NCBI GenBank assembly: GCA_026120185.1
Contig: JANUWF010002342.1
Location: 6,867,501-6,931,500, forward strand
Direction of reading: 5' to 3'
DNA: 64,000 bases
Source of the DNA: Voacanga thouarsii
Taxonomy: Eukaryota > Streptophyta > Magnoliopsida > Gentianales > Apocynaceae
Of the stretch, positions 1 to 11,490 are shown in pieces. The notes beneath the pieces were generated by a model. It saw only the letters and a program-made list of their open reading frames with translations. It was not told the DNA's origin and did not search any database. Position numbers and translations under genes: made by a program. The first letter of the stretch is position 1, and each line of letters begins with the position of its first letter.

Positions 1-260
1 TAAACAATAGCATTTAAAATGAACACAAACAGAAGCATTTCAGTGCATTTTCGGTAGTAGCATTTTCAGTACATTTTCTCAGCTGTCTCAGTGTATTTTC
101 AGTGCATGTTCTCAGCTGTCTTAGTGCATTTTTAGTGCATTTTCAGTGCATTTTCACTGAACCCAAATAGTAGCATTTTTAGTGCATATTTTTAGCTATC
201 TCAGTGCATTTTTCAGTAGCATTTCAGTGCATTTTTAGTGCATTTTCAATGGATTTTCAA
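1..260. repeat. Degenerate tandem repeat of GTGCATTTTCA-like units
   Basis: The first 260 bases are a run of short, imperfect units built on AGTGCATTTTC and TAGCATTTTCAGT, with interspersed CTCAGCTGTCT. Unit length drifts between about 11 and 20 bases. It may continue left of the window. It could be a minisatellite or subterminal repeats of the CACTA element whose other end lies at 14055. No coding potential is seen. Confidence 0.7.
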
Positions 261-1726
261 ATGGGCTCCTGTCTTGTCATTCAAATGTTCAGCTTCTATC
301 AGGCATTGGTTTCAGTGACATAGTTACTGAAGTCAATAATGTATGCTTCAGTTTACAGACCAAGGGGGATGGAGGTTGGTAATAGTAAAGAAAGAGGACC
401 AATTTCATCTTTTGTGTTAAGGAAGAGGAGGAAGAAAGAAGACGGACGATTTTATCTTTTACTTTATAAGGTCTAAAAGTTCTGTTTTGGAGTATAAGAA
501 GGTATTATTGAGTGTGAATTTACTATTTTGCAAGGTGATTTACGCATGAAATAATGAGATAAATTATTGAGAAAAGAGGGAAATTTAATAGGTGCCATTT
601 TAAAGTAGTCTAATTACCTGTGAAAGAAGTATAGAAGATGGAAGGAAACTCAGTTGGACTATTATCTTCAAATTAATTTAAGGTGGGGCAATTGTTCTGT
701 AATTGGTTTTAATTAATTATCTGAAGTTCTCAATTCTCTTCAGGCTTATGAATTAATGTGTAGTTAGAGATAATATAAGACGACTCAGGTTGGCCACTGT
801 GTGAAACTTTTAATTTCTATGTCTCGTGATTTGTGGACTTATCATGCTTATAGTTTAGCTAGTACTGGACTTACAATTTTTGTATAAAAATATTGCTTCT
901 TTTCTCCAGAACTTTTTCTTTATCCAGAAATGCTCTACATGAACCATATAAATGGTTGAATTGAAACTTCTTGATTTGTTTAAACATATCATTCCTTCAA
1001 GTTCTAGAATTCAACCTTATAACTTGTAGCCAATCTTAGATATCCATTTGATACCTTCTCTCTTTGAGGAAGTGAAACAGGATCATTTTGGTTGGTAATC
1101 TGTAACTAATGAATGAGGTTTCATTATATTGGAGGCATTTCTTGCCACCATTCCTGAAGTATCAGAGTGCATTGGCCTATCCTTCTGGGATGCAAAAGAA
1201 TACAATGAAATTTTACCAACGGATTTTGGGAGAAGGTAGAAATGTTGCAATGTCAGAATGTGGAGCTAAAAACTGAGAAAAAAAAATGCAGGTTCATAAT
1301 GGAAAGGAAATAATTGTTGGGAGCTTCTATCCTTGATTTTGTTCTCTGTTCATAACCATTGCATTGAGTTTTAAGGAGATCTAGTTGCTTTACTGTGTGA
1401 TTTCTATATAGGTTCTCTGGCCATTTGTCTGATGTAGAAGTCGAAAACATTACTTGTATCATTTACCTCATAGTCTGTCAACATAGGCAATTTAAACAAT
1501 TTGTAAAGAATGGATCTAATGAAGTTAATTAATTAATTTCTATGCCTTCAACACAATTAATTAATTTCGATTTTGATTTATGCTGCATCTTCTTTTATTA
1601 TGATTGGCATTTACTGTTTAATTAGTTTTTTTTTTTTTGGAATCAATGGCTTTTTCATGACCATGCGTTGTTTATCTTGTTTGAGTAATTCCATTAAATA
1701 TAGACTGAATAAAATATTTATTGCAG
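261..1726. other. Non-coding stretch, probable intron or upstream part of CACTA-A
   Basis: No reading frame of recognisable origin was found here. The stretch is AT-rich and ends in TATTTATTGCAG (to 1726), which looks like a plant 3' splice site. The next eight bases, followed by 12727 onward once the Gypsy-1 insertion is removed, read into a TNP1-like exon, so the interval is best explained as intron or upstream sequence of that gene. A short poly-T run lies at about 1627-1638. Confidence 0.4.
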
Positions 1727-1734
1727 GTTGGTGC

Positions 1735-2936
1735 TGATAACCAATTCGGAGCACTAGTAAGTGTACTAGATCTCGTTTATAGTAACAAGGTCGTCCCATA
1801 GAGATTAGAAATTAAAATTCTTTCCAATGAAATCAATTCTAACTTGAATTGAAAGAAAACAAAGATTCCACTGATTGTTGTCTTTTAGAACTAAATTGAA
1901 ATAATTAAACTAGTACTTTTTTTGGATAAAGATTGTAATGAGATTATCTAAGGCACATGAATTCACTAGATTAAATGTTATACTATCAAAGCGACTTGGT
2001 ATTCTAGAGTGTACTTTGCCAGTCAATTAATGTCCAAAGTTAACCAATATCCTTTTTTAAGGTATATTAATTCTATTCCTTTAAAAAACCTAACTATATT
2101 TCTATGTTGAATTCAATCTAAAGGAACGCATTCAAGAACATGACATTACAATGATCACACAAACCATGCAAATATATTTCTATTTCACATGTAATTTGTG
2201 GATTAACTACCTATCCTAATTAACTAAGTCATCTTTTGAATTTTTTTAGTTAATGATAAATCAATCTGAATGGAGATCAAGTATTCAATTGCTTTAAGTA
2301 CAATAATCAGGCAAAGATTTGGTAACACCCTTCAAATAACTCACAAGATAATATAATAATCAATACTAGCTACATCACGGCCTTAGAATAAGAAATTAAT
2401 GCATAATTGAAGAGAAATTCAAGAGCAAATTAAAAGAGAAGGTATGAAAAAATATCACAGTATCCTGATACAATCTCTAAGTTTATCCACAAGTATCCTC
2501 TAATATGTATCCAACACTAGAAAAATCCTCTCAAATTACAACCAAAATCCCCAAGGGAAATAATACCTAAATCTAGTGTAAAAGAAAAGAGCAAAAATCA
2601 TTTTTTGGACACCGAACCCTGTCAAAATTCACTCCCCTTCGGCTTTTATGCTTTCCGCATCATTGAATCGAACTAAAACCCTTACTAGAATCCATTGGAG
2701 AGTTCAATCCAGCCCCTGATTGATGAATCCGGCCCATGATTGAACTCTCCCAATGTGATCTTTCGTAATTTGCTTCTTCAATCCTGCAACTTGTATGTTT
2801 TTTCGTTCAAGTCCTTGAAAAATTCAAATAACCACAAAACAGAGTAAATTATTCAAATAAATCTCATATTGCATTAAATTATAATATGATCTATCAAAAA
2901 ATTACCCAACATATTCAACGCAATATTACTACATCA
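1735..2936 (-). repeat. Gypsy-1 3' LTR
   Basis: This is the downstream LTR in element orientation, homologous along its whole length to 11517-12721. It starts TGATGTAGT at 2936 and ends TTATCA at 1735 on the minus strand. It carries a hairpin with 13-bp arms, GGAGAGTTCAATC at 2697-2709 and GATTGAACTCTCC at 2738-2750. Many substitutions and small indels separate the two LTRs, indicating an old insertion. Confidence 0.88.
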
Positions 2937-2951
2937 AACTCCCCCACACTT
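2937..2951 (-). other. Gypsy-1 polypurine tract
   Basis: On the minus strand this reads AAGTGTGGGGGAGTT and abuts the 3' LTR. The preceding bases (GCTTGGGGACAAG) match the conserved sequence just before the 3' LTR in Athila/Tat-type Gypsy elements. It would prime plus-strand DNA synthesis. Confidence 0.85.
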
Positions 2952-4247
2952 AGATGTTTTCTTGTCCCCAAGCAAAATCAGGTTTGAATCAAAACGTCAA
3001 CACACAAAGGCTTCAAGATCATATCTCAAATGCTTCTCCTGTTCATGCCAATAAAATAAATGCTCAAGTACTCCTCATAACAAACGAAAGACTTATGTTA
3101 GTGAAGTATTATCTAGTAGTTCAAAATAAATACTCAACAATGTTCTCAAGTCATTTAAAGAGTAGAGTTTAAATAAAATATGCATTCTATAGGCTTACTT
3201 TTCATATACTCTCTCCACTAATTGAGGTATATCATGATTTCACTTAGAACAAGTAGGACTTTAGTGCTTGTAATGTAAGGCTAGGGAGTTAGCCAACAAT
3301 CAAAAGATATAAGATAACAAAATACAAAGAGAAGAGAGCTTGCAAGAAAAAGGTGATAGTAAAACATAGCAAAGACTCCAATCCTTCACTTGCCCCAGTT
3401 CATACCAACATCTAATGCCCAATTCCTCATATTATGATAAAAATGCATACTGAGAAATCTTTGTATTCTCACCATTACACTTGTTGCGCAACCCTCAACA
3501 TTGTGAGAATTCATTACAATAACGGCTTTACAACTAGCTTAGACCAACAACTGTGCTCTTCTTCTTGTGTTTTCTTTTCTCTTTTCTTATTTTTTTGTTT
3601 TGTTTTTTCAATGAAATACTATTTGTTTTTTTTCCAGCATCTTTTTTTTTCTTTTTTTTTTCAGCACTTACACAAGATACACAAAGTCCACGATGATAGT
3701 ATATTTCCAATTTTAATTCCACCCATAGCATTGAGTGTGGCCCCCAAAATGATAGTATTTAAGGCAAACAGAGGCTAGCAACCCAACCTAAACTAACAGT
3801 GTAAACCAGTCATGATATTCCCTCAACCTCTTTCTACTTAAAACTGTAATGTTCGTTCACAAACTTGTACTCTCATCCTAAGGAGCAATAAAAGAATTGG
3901 AGCATAAATCAAGCCCTCACAAGGAAATAATAGGTTAATATATTCACTAGTTCATGAAAGAATTACACAAGATGGCATAAAAAATGTGCTAGGGTTAATT
4001 CACAAGGTAGGCTTGAAAGGCTCAAACTGTCCAAAGAAGGCATATGACTATTGTTTCTAAGCAAAATCATGAATAACTTCTTATTTCACTTCGAGAGGTA
4101 TTAAAGTAAGTTCTAGAAGTATCAACAGTGGAATTTTCAAAAAAATCTGACTTGAAAATAATATAAAGCATTTGCAAAGCACTACAATGGTCCATGGTGT
4201 GTAAAAAAAGTCATGCATAAGTTATAAAAAGTATAGAACAAATGCTT
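2952..4247 (-). other. Gypsy-1 non-coding 3' region
   Basis: This AT-rich stretch lies between the polypurine tract and the nested solo LTR. It holds poly-T/poly-A tracts (about 3540-3665) and no frame with recognisable protein similarity. Long untranslated 3' regions are normal for Athila/Tat elements. The short frames here are low-complexity. Confidence 0.6.
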
Positions 4248-7200
4248 TGTAACACCCCACTACTACGTACCCTAAAAGAGCGAGGATGTCGCCCCGTCCC
4301 GTAGGACAAGGGGTCTTTAAAATGAGGTATAAAATGTAAAGGCAACCCCAAAAGAGTTAACTTAGATAAATAGAGAAAAATTCTTATTACATCCGGCTCA
4401 AATTGGAGCAATATGAAATAAAACAATTATCGTTCAGAAGCTTAAACAACAACTGGTTCCTAGAATAAAATGGGGAAAGAAAATAGAAGCTTCAACTATC
4501 ATATGCCCCACTGGCTCAGCACAATCTATCTCCTGAAAACATCATATAAAATAGTGTGAGATGAAATCTCAGTAAGTCCTGTGTGTGCACATGGTGTTTC
4601 AAATAGTTCGTGTATGCATAGTGGAAAACATTTGCAGAAATATTTGGCAAGTCAAAAATACTTTCTTTTCACAAGGAGTGGGTTTTTCTCATAATCACAC
4701 TTTATACAAAACAAATCATCCACTCGAATAAACAGTCATGTCACCACACGTTGGGCTCCATGAGGACAATACACCGCATTTTGTGCACCTTGCCGAGACT
4801 AGATTGCCACACGTTAGGTGTTCTGATCAAGGTGAGTGTATAGCTCACCGGGTGAGATACTCCTCTTTCTCTACACCCAACAAAACCATCCGGGTGTCCA
4901 TGCCGGGAAAATAAATAATACCTTACCAGGTACAAATACTAGCTCAGACCGGCCTGACCAACCAATACTGTCGCCTCTTCAAGCCGAGCTTATCTTCTGG
5001 AGATGGCCTCCTGCCAAATGACTTACTCTAGCCCCCCAAGACTAGTATTATTAGCCTACCCTTATTGAGTACTCAACGAACATATCCGTCAATTCCTGAT
5101 TCAAAATTTTCATATATTGACTTTGTACAACGTGGTTTTCTTTTAAAGAGTTTTCTAAAAATTTAGAAGAAAGAATAGTTTTCTTGATAAAATCGTTAGC
5201 TTGACAAAACCGTTTAAAGAATAAATATCCACATTTACAACCCAAGTAAACATAGTTTAACAATAGCTTCACAAAGCTTTACAACATAGACTTGCCATCA
5301 CAATATTTAACAAAAGAGTTTATGCAATGACTTACTTGATATGCCTCAGACAAATGAGATAAAATCACAGCTTGCTTTTCTCAATTATCCTCCTGATCTA
5401 AAACCATATAATATCACCATCAGGGTCTCAATTGATTCAAACATGCTCTAAACTCATTTATTCCCATAACAATTCACAATCCACTATCTAATTCCAAATA
5501 AATTATCTGAACCCCAAGGTTCATATACTATGGCCATATATTCATTAAAGATATGATTATTATATCGAAAAGGCTTGACTTGACCATCACAATTCATCTC
5601 CTTCATTACCACAATAAAACATGGCATAGCTATCCATCGAATAGGCTTAGTTAATTACTCGACTTAAACTACCCATTCATCATGCTATTGGACCTCATCA
5701 ACCATATTAAACTTTAATTTCGACATCAAGGGTAAGTATCCTCTTACCTTGCAACAACCGGGTTAGCAAGATCTCGATGCTCTTATGGTGATCATCTCGA
5801 GTTCGTTTGATTAGAAGAGAAAACCTGCCTTCTTCTCTTCATTTTGATCGAAAATAAGTAAAAGGGATGAAATCAGCCTTTAGGTGGCGTGATTCAAGGG
5901 AAGAAAGGGAGAAGAATTGATGGAAGAAAGGAATCAAGAGGTTGAGATGGTTTTTACTTACCTTAGAGGGTGATCAGTTTCTTGCTAGGAGTTGTTCTTG
6001 TGATTTTCGAAAATTGTAGAGAGGTTCTTGCTGGAATTTTTTGTGTAGAATGGAGAGGGTAGTCGGCTATTGAGTTTTAGGGTTAGAGAAGATTGGTTTA
6101 AGGTTAGATGGTGGTGTTTAGAAAGACTCCTAATGGCGTTAGGTTTCTTGGACAGCAAGGGCGAAAATTGTAGCTTGCTATGCACCTTATTGCTGCCAAA
6201 TTTGGGAGGGTTTATGAGAAGAAAATATTCTGCAATTTGCTCCCTTATGCTGGCCAAAATATAGCTTAAGTAAATAGCTGTATGTGTTCAGAATTTTTGG
6301 CCTAAACAAGGAAGAGTTTGAGTAGGTTTTGAGAACTAAAATTCTATACGCATGCAGTGATTTGCTGTGCGAAAATTTGCTGAACAAAGGGGAAGAAATT
6401 CTGGACGTTTGTAGCTGTTGTTCTATCGTGATTTATAGAGAAAAGGGTGAGGGTTTTTGGTGCTGAAAATTGGCTTAATTTGCTGAGGATTTTGGTAGGT
6501 TTTGGTGTGTAGAAATTTCGTTTGAGTAGGAGTACAATCTGGTTGAAATTTCTGATAGGAAGCTGTCAAAAATTCTGGGCAGAAGCTGGCTGAAATTCTG
6601 GAGTTTTTTGGTAAATAAAATATGATTTTGTGCAGTAAAAATAATCTGAATTGATGGAAGATGTTTTAGGTAATTTGAGCTAAGGTTTGAAGAGTTGGAT
6701 TGCACTTAAAAGTGCTGGATTTTCGGACAGCTTGTGCTTGCACAAGGCTGCCGAAATTCTGCTAGAAAAAGGAAGCAAAACCTAGTTGAAGTAGGATTAA
6801 GATAAAATCTGATTTTTCTAAAGGATTTTGGATAAGATTTCTTAGTGTTGGAAGAGTTTGAGTTGAGCTAAAATTCCCTCAAAAAGTGGCGGCACTAGCT
6901 GGAAAATTTTCCAGAGTTTTAGCTAAGGTTCTAAGTTCAATATCAACAAGGTTTCCAACTAGGAGAACAACTCTTTAATTCCAACTATCCATTACCAAAT
7001 CTAATAAGTTGAAATCAATCTGGAATTTTAATTTTTCAACTAGTGTTTTTCGAAAATCCAAGAGAACAAAGGCTTGAAAATAAAGGTGGTCTTTGTTCAC
7101 ATAAAAAATCCTTAAATTTAGGAAATAACTATAGAGACTTATTTCCTTAGAATAATGGCGCTGAAATTTCTCTAGGATGGCTAGGTCTTTTTCAGCCAAG

Positions 7201-7575
7201 ACATGTAGAAGTCTAGGAAAAGAATTTTCAAAAAGAAACTAAGATTCGAAAAAGGTAAGATTCGAACTTGGGTCACCAAGGGAAATCACCAACCTCCCTG
7301 CTATTCCAAACCAACTCCAATGCTAATATTTCTCTAAGAAATTCTTTCCACCCTAATTCTCATCCTTCCATCTCCTCGACTAAACTTCACTTAACCAACT
7401 CTTAAACAACACAATTATTTCTCACCAAATAAATCAAATGCAAAAGCAACTTTGAAAATCACATGCACCCATGCAAGAATAATTTCTAAGATAACACGTA
7501 AAATGCGAAATGCTATGCAATGCATGACTTTTTCCCCATAGTCAAAGGTGGTTTTGGGCGGTGTATTATATCGAA
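4248..7575 (-). mobile_element. Nested Tekay/Del-like solo LTR
   Basis: On the minus strand this segment ends ...GGGGTGTTACA at 4248. Just before, it carries the signature seen at the end of the Tekay LTRs at 24260 and 32573: a hairpin of CCCCTTGTCC and GGACGGGG, then CGACATCC. A block at 4741-4935 translates to a peptide similar to the 80-codon frame in those LTRs, with matching residues around HP(D)GF, GVS and TPNV. A tRNA-like B box lies at 7259-7267 in minus orientation. No internal domain or second LTR accompanies it, so a solo LTR is the simplest reading. The left flank is TGCTT. The right end is blurred by the TRIM; TTCTT after 8112 matches the left flank at 4 of 5 bases. Confidence 0.7.
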
Positions 7576-7761
7576 TGTGATACCCCAATCCCACATGGGA
7601 TTGGGATAAGAAGTGTGTATGGTATATAAGGATGGGCCTAAGTACCCATTGTCAACTTGGGATATCCATTTTGGCCCAACGAGGATGGCAGCCAAGTAGT
7701 TGACCGTGGGTGCTGTCGGCCCATAGTCGCGCTCCCGGGTTCGCGGGCACGGGGCGTGACA
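7576..7761 (+). repeat. TRIM 5' LTR
   Basis: It is 186 bp long. It opens with TGTGATACCCC, followed by a near-perfect inverted repeat at 7584-7605 with one mismatch at the centre. A TATATAAG box at 7623-7630 may be its promoter. It ends GGGGCGTGACA. Confidence 0.85.
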
Positions 7762-7763
7762 TT

Positions 7764-7776
7764 TGGTATCAAAGGC
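7764..7776 (+). other. TRIM primer-binding site (initiator Met tRNA type)
   Basis: TGGTATCAAAGGC lies two bases after the 5' LTR. It differs slightly from the TGGTATCAGAGC that pairs with the 3' end of plant initiator Met tRNA. The spacing is the same as in the Tekay element of this window. Confidence 0.8.
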
Positions 7777-7925
7777 GGGTAACCAGCCCCCGGTATGGGA
7801 ACTAAGTGCTACACCGTGTGCGGTGGGAGCCACCTCTAGAATCCTCTATGCCGCCTAGTTGGTCTTGGGTTTGGCCCCTAAAGTATGGGCCCAGCAAGGA
7901 CGCTTGGGCCTAAAGGAAGGGTGAA

Positions 7926-8112
7926 TGTGATACCCCAATCCCATATGGGATTGGGATGAGAAGTGTGTATGGTATATAAGGATGGGCCTAAGTACCTATT
8001 GTTAACTTGGGATATCTATTTTGGCCCAACGAGGACGGCGGCCAAGTAGTTGACTGTGGGTGCTGCCAGACCCACAGTCGCGTTCCCGGGTCTGCGGGCA
8101 CGGGGCGTAACA
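7926..8112 (+). repeat. TRIM 3' LTR
   Basis: This second copy of the TRIM LTR differs at scattered, mostly transition positions. Here the inverted repeat at 7934-7955 is a perfect 22-bp palindrome centred on CATATG. It ends GTAACA instead of GTGACA. Confidence 0.85.
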
Positions 8113-9159
8113 TTCTTTATCAACACAAAAGAGAGACACGCACCAAGAAGAGCTTGAAGAAGAAAAATTTCACTCCAAAAAAGTAAAGCACGAAACATGT
8201 AATGCCTCCCCCCACACTTAAAGCTAGTAGTGTCCTTAATGATAGTAACAAAAGTGGAAAGAAGGAGAAAAGAAACCAAATTCCCTTTTAGCAAGGGCAC
8301 AACAGCAATGAGAGTGACAAAGCGTCAAAGAGACAAAGTTCGATGCTTAGTTGAAGTAGCGAGCTGAATCCCAAATCGATGTGGATGAATTCCAGTGCTA
8401 GAATGTTCGGCACCAGATTGAGTTATTCCGGTGTCGGATTGAGCTCGCATTGGTCCCGTGCTGGATTGAATGACTTCCACTGCTGGAAAGTTTCTGCTTA
8501 GCATTTGAGAAGGGAATGCTAGTGGCTGTATGTGTCCAATGATTTTAGCGCTCTAAGGAATTCAATCAGGCGTCGAAAATTTTGGGGGTGTATATATGTG
8601 TCTGAAGCTGAAGCCAGGTTTGAAGTCAAGTTGGGCCAGTGCTACAAACATAATAAATGGTATGAGAAAGAGCTTGTGAAGAAGAAATAAATAATAGTAG
8701 TGAAAAGAAAAAAAAATGCAAATTACAAAGAAAGATTGACGTTTCTTATGGAGTAGCGTCATCCACTTATTATTACCAACGCCTTACCTGTTCCTGGTTA
8801 ATAAGATGTTTTAAGCTTATAGCTCACTTTATCACGATGAAAGTCTTTACCAAAATAGTATTCTTTAACGTGATGCCATTAGTATTCTCATAGGCTTCCA
8901 TATGACATTTCCCTAGCTCCTTATATTAATGCCCTTTGTAGGAATGATTAGCCAGTTTTGCATCCAGGTACATGATACATTCTTTTGTAGTTTCATTCAC
9001 CTCTATTTTTTCACTACTTTCCTGCAAACAAAACTCCAAAAAATCATTAGAGGTGTTTTCCTGTACACTTTCTTGAACAGTAGGAGAAGTAAAATTAATG
9101 GAATAAGAAGAATCACTTTATGCAGGATATTTTGTAGCTTTACAAACATCAAAAGTGAC
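8113..9159 (-). other. Gypsy-1 remnant between protease and 3' region; RT and integrase missing
   Basis: On the minus strand, after the retropepsin, an Athila/Tat element should continue into about 2.5-3 kb of RT, RNase H and integrase. None of their motifs is present. Instead the frame decays into sequence with GGCTTTAAGTGTGGGGGGAGGC-like bases (about 8207-8225), normally part of the long 3' region. The interval is therefore a deletion scar plus 3' tail. A short frame at 8562-8762 is low-complexity and unassigned. Confidence 0.6.
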
Positions 9160-9830
9160 CTCTTCCTCATAAACTCTAAGGATGACCTTACCCTATTGAA
9201 CATCTATCAAGGTTCGACCTGTAGCTAGGAAAGGTCTTCCCAAGATAAGAGGCATCTCTCTATCTTCTTCCATATCCACAACAACAATCTCAGTAGGAAA
9301 TATAAATTTATCCATTTTCACTAATACATTTTCAATTATACCCTACGGATAAATTATAGTCCTATCTGCTACTTGCAAAACCATGTTAGTTGGTTTGACC
9401 TCATCAATGCCTAGTTTCTTGAAGATAGATAAAGGCATTAAATTTATACTTGCATATAAGTCACACAATGCCTTATTGAATTGCAATTGCCCAATATTAA
9501 CTGGAATCGTGAAACTCTCTGGATCTTTCATCTTTTGGGGCAACTTCCTTTGTAGAACAACATAACATTCTTCAGTTAGCATTACCGTTCTATGATCTTC
9601 GAGCTTGCACTTGCGAGTTAGGACATCATTCAAGAACATGGCGTGCTTTAGCATCTGCTCTAGTGCTTCTACAAAAGGAATGTTAATATGCAATTTCTTA
9701 AAAATTTCAAGAAACTTATAGAATTATTTTTCTACATTTTGGTTTTTTAGTTTTTGAGGAAATAGAATTAGAGGAACATAAGGTTTAGGGGGTGTATAAG
9801 GTTTAGAGCCTTCCTCTTAAGAATCATCCT
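9160..9830 (-). pseudogene. Gypsy-1 retropepsin-like protease remnant
   Basis: The longest open piece (9343-9693, 116 codons) contains the gag-protease linker with INIPFVEALEQM, then a block with TEECYVVLQRKLP and DPESFTIP. The active-site region reads DLYASINLMP, where family members normally have DLGASINLMP, so the catalytic Gly is replaced by Tyr. A stop follows IIYP near 9343. The same domain continues downstream on the minus strand with PLILGRPFLATG and LIDV, the flap and C-terminal motifs of these proteases. A short TLRSGK-type motif before the domain marks the end of gag. It would cleave the Gag-Pol polyprotein. With the changed active site and stops it is inactive. Confidence 0.85.
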
Positions 9831-11387
9831 CCTTCGATATGATCAATGATTCCCTTGCCTGACTTTTCTTTGACTCTTCTTTCTTATTTTCCACTTCTTG
9901 AAGTCATTTTCCACTACGAAGAGTCATAACATAGAGTTGCTCTCTAGGATTTTGCTCTGTGCCACTAGGAAGTTTTCCTTGAGCTTTCTCCTTCATTACA
10001 TCTACAAATTGACCCATTTAAACTTCTAAATTATGAATAGAAGCTTGATTGGTTTTAGCCACTTGATCAATTTTTGCTTTTAGCTTAGACAGATATTGCA
10101 TGATGGCCTCCTCAAATTGTGGCTTCTTTTCTGGAGTAGAAGGTGAATGTTGTGGAGGCTGTGCTTGTGTCTGTTGAAATAGTACCTTTTTCTGTTGGAA
10201 TCCAGGAGGTGCTCCTTGCCTTTGCGTATTTTGATCTCTCCAGGCAAAGTTTGGGTGGTTCCTCCATCTCGGATTATATGTGTTCGAAAATGGGTCATTC
10301 TGTTGGGATGGTCCTTGTCGCTGAGCTCCTATATAATTGGCTTTCTGGCATAGAAGGGTGACTACCTGCATTCATACAGAAGTTAGTAGTGTGCCCGTGC
10401 ATTCCATAAAGTGCACATACCTCTCTAACTTCTGTATGAATGCAGGTTAACTTCTGTATGTGCACTTCTGTATATTTCGTTCTCGAGTCATCAATAAGAT
10501 AACTTGGTTAGTTAGCTCTGCTAGCTTTGAAGCAATGTCAGGTTGAGTGTGGATTTCATGAACTATAGCTCTTATACCTCTCACTGCTTTTTTGTTGAGA
10601 ATTTCTTACAAATTCTCATAGATACCTTGCAGCTTTTCAGCATTTTTATCTCTTGGATATCCACCTACAACACCATCCACTAAAATCTGACACCTAGGAG
10701 TTAGTCCTTCATAGAAAAACTGCGTAATCAACAAAAGAGAGAAACCATGGTGAGGACACTGGGTTAATAACAATTTAAACTTGTCGCATACTTCATGAAG
10801 TGCCTCTCATTCTCTTTGCGTGAAGCAACTAATCTTACTCCTGTAATCCATGGTTTTCTGAGACGGATAATATTTGGACATAAATGTTTCATAGACTTCA
10901 TCCCACGTGCTCATGGATTCTTCAGGCAAACCTAGCAGCCATTGTCTAGCATATCCCTTTAAACAATATGGGAAACATCTAAGCCTCAATTCCTTTTCGG
11001 ATAGGTTGTTCAAGAGGAATGTTTGTACCATACTATACAATTCTTGCAGAAACCCCAAAACATCCTCTGTGCCCAATCCATTAAACGTTGGAAGTAGATG
11101 AAGATGAAAATTTTCAACTGATAATTCCTTGCAGCATTGCCTAGATGAATACATGATGGATTGGTAGCAATGGTGGGTAGTTGTAAATCCCTTAATTGAG
11201 GATGGGCTTGGTTATTAGCTCCCAAGGAAGCTAATGGTTGTAACTAATTATTTGGCTCATCATCATATGCTTGATTTCCTCCATTATTTGCCATTGCTTC
11301 AGCCCTCCAGCTAGCTCGATTGTGCTTGCAAGTATGCTCAATTTCTAGATCAAAGGGTATTAAATCTGTAGTACGGTTTCTAGACAT
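9831..11387 (-). pseudogene. Gypsy-1 gag remnant
   Basis: A start at 11387 (MSRNRTTDLIP) opens a frame that breaks at 11244 and continues in other frames. The segment 10807-11154 carries the retrotransposon capsid core: GLGTEDVLGFLQEL, then LRLRCFPYCLKGYARQWL, then MSTWDEVYETFMSKYYP. These match the usual 'LRLFPFSLKDKAKQWL / TW...F..KYFP' pattern of Gypsy capsids. Further down is one degenerate zinc knuckle, CALYGMHGHTTNFC, whose second Cys is Tyr. The Gln/Pro-rich C-terminal segment (10018-10371) precedes the protease. Gag packages element RNA in virus-like particles. At least two stops and several frame changes make it non-functional. Confidence 0.85.
10365..10446. repeat. 21-bp perfect inverted repeat in the gag zinc-knuckle region
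   Basis: The arms at 10365-10385 (CCTGCATTCATACAGAAGTTA) and 10426-10446 are exact reverse complements separated by 40 bases. Fragments of the same unit recur at about 10447-10475. The arms include codons of the zinc knuckle, so the structure looks like a local inverted duplication within gag. Confidence 0.85.
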
Positions 11388-11490
11388 ACACCACTTAAAA
11401 TTTATCCATAATATGCACACTTGAGAGAATAAAAGCAAAAATAGAAATCAAATCAGAGTTAAAATCAAAAGAATAAAATTTTAATTAACT

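Larger units (their letters stand above)
7576..8112 (+). mobile_element. TRIM (terminal-repeat retrotransposon in miniature)
   Basis: Two direct repeats of about 186 bp (7576-7761 and 7926-8112) start TGTGATACCCC and end GGGGCGTGACA or GGGGCGTAACA. They flank a 164-bp internal region without coding potential. The internal part begins two bases after the left LTR with a primer site and ends in a purine-rich AAAGGAAGGGTGAA. Total length is 537 bp. These are the hallmarks of a TRIM that depends on an autonomous element. The flanks TCGAA and TTCTT do not match, so the target duplication is lost or the copy was rearranged. I do not assign it to a named family. Confidence 0.85.

Noticed and set aside
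3434..3778. 114-codon plus-strand ORF
   Set aside because: It runs through poly-T/TTC tracts in the Gypsy-1 3' region and encodes low-complexity Phe/Leu runs; no family resemblance.
7513..7833. 106-codon minus-strand ORF
   Set aside because: It is antisense to the TRIM 5' LTR and internal region; the palindrome and PBS explain the sequence.
8016..8300. 94-codon minus-strand ORF
   Set aside because: Its C-terminal part is antisense to the TRIM LTR and repeats a peptide from 7513-7833; not a gene.
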